Shown here in pieces: positions 63,979 to 64,000 of a DNA stretch of 64,000 nt. The position numbers and the translations under genes were made by a program. The stretch's first letter is position 1; the number at the start of each line of letters is the position of its first letter. Source of the DNA: Roseomonas indoligenes (GTDB taxonomy: Bacteria; Pseudomonadota; Alphaproteobacteria; Acetobacterales; Acetobacteraceae); NCBI RefSeq assembly GCF_017813365.1, contig NZ_JAGIZA010000013.1:1-64000 (forward strand). The letters are read 5' to 3'. Below the pieces are notes generated by a model. It saw only the letters and a list, made by a program, of their open reading frames with translations. It was not told where the DNA came from and searched no databases.

Positions 63979-64000
63979 GGCAACCCTTCGGTGAACCGCA

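Overview
The window is a very GC-rich, gene-dense bacterial chromosome segment. Gene content points to an alphaproteobacterium of the Acetobacteraceae/Roseomonas type. The clues are the HpnC/D/E squalene route linked to CrtN-type desaturases, abundant TRAP/CaiB/SulP/isochorismatase metabolism genes, a glnK-amtB pair, the coaE-aroE pair with overlapping ends, and a characteristic intergenic hairpin repeat. This assignment is inference from gene content; no rRNA is present.

Layout. 1-113: the end of an insertion sequence, with the first codons of an IS5-like transposase running off the left edge. 118-4295: a PAS-GGDEF-EAL protein, then a TetR regulator with its palindromic operator and an MFS exporter. 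4338-6514: an HMG-CoA-lyase-like enzyme coupled to a class III CoA transferase. 6698-13624: signalling and stress genes (soluble hybrid kinase, HtrA-type protease, PAS protein, OmpR-type regulator with sensor kinase). 13903-23420: helicase HrpB, a DUF1003 membrane protein, a polyol/uronate dehydrogenase, an isochorismatase-LysR divergon, a SulP transporter and an aldo/keto reductase. 23465-28789: a DsbD-like protein whose 3' end runs into a tRNA-Leu(UAA) gene, two DUF2934 proteins, an SH3 lipoprotein and a frameshifted FrnE/DsbA-like gene.

28786-36945 (minus strand) is a compact carotenoid/squalene operon: two CrtN-type desaturases, an acyltransferase, a glycosyltransferase, a natural HpnC-HpnD fusion and HpnE. 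The set can take farnesyl-PP to squalene and onward to a glycosylated, acylated C30 carotenoid. Next come an acyl-CoA dehydrogenase and two translationally coupled proteins that each join a small conserved domain (DUF5872 or DUF3140) to a long Lys/Ala/Arg-rich histone-H1-like tail.

40599-45450 (minus strand) looks like a hexuronate uptake and oxidation locus: TRAP DctP-DctQ-DctM, uronate dehydrogenase and an aldose-1-epimerase. An amidase is divergent from it. 47181-53773 is a glycoconjugate operon (CgeB-type glycosyltransferase, sugar-nucleotidyltransferase, methyltransferase, PIG-L deacetylase, GT4, CelD/BcsL acyltransferase, second methyltransferase). From 48544 on, every gene overlaps the next. 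An ATP-grasp ligase follows. 54948-63936 holds a two-domain peptidoglycan hydrolase, a UbiH-like hydroxylase, glnK-amtB behind a near-consensus sigma-54 promoter, a DUF808 protein, coaE-aroE and a DEAD-box helicase.

The most unusual non-coding signal is a roughly 240-250 bp intergenic element made of four hairpins in fixed order. Three copies are well preserved (42.4, 48.3 and 60.7 kb), one is degenerate (13.6 kb), one is truncated (8.8 kb), and a related symmetric form lies at 30.0 kb. Stem sequences differ between copies while pairing is largely kept, and the elements sit directly against stop codons. They may act as mobile or duplicating bidirectional terminators.
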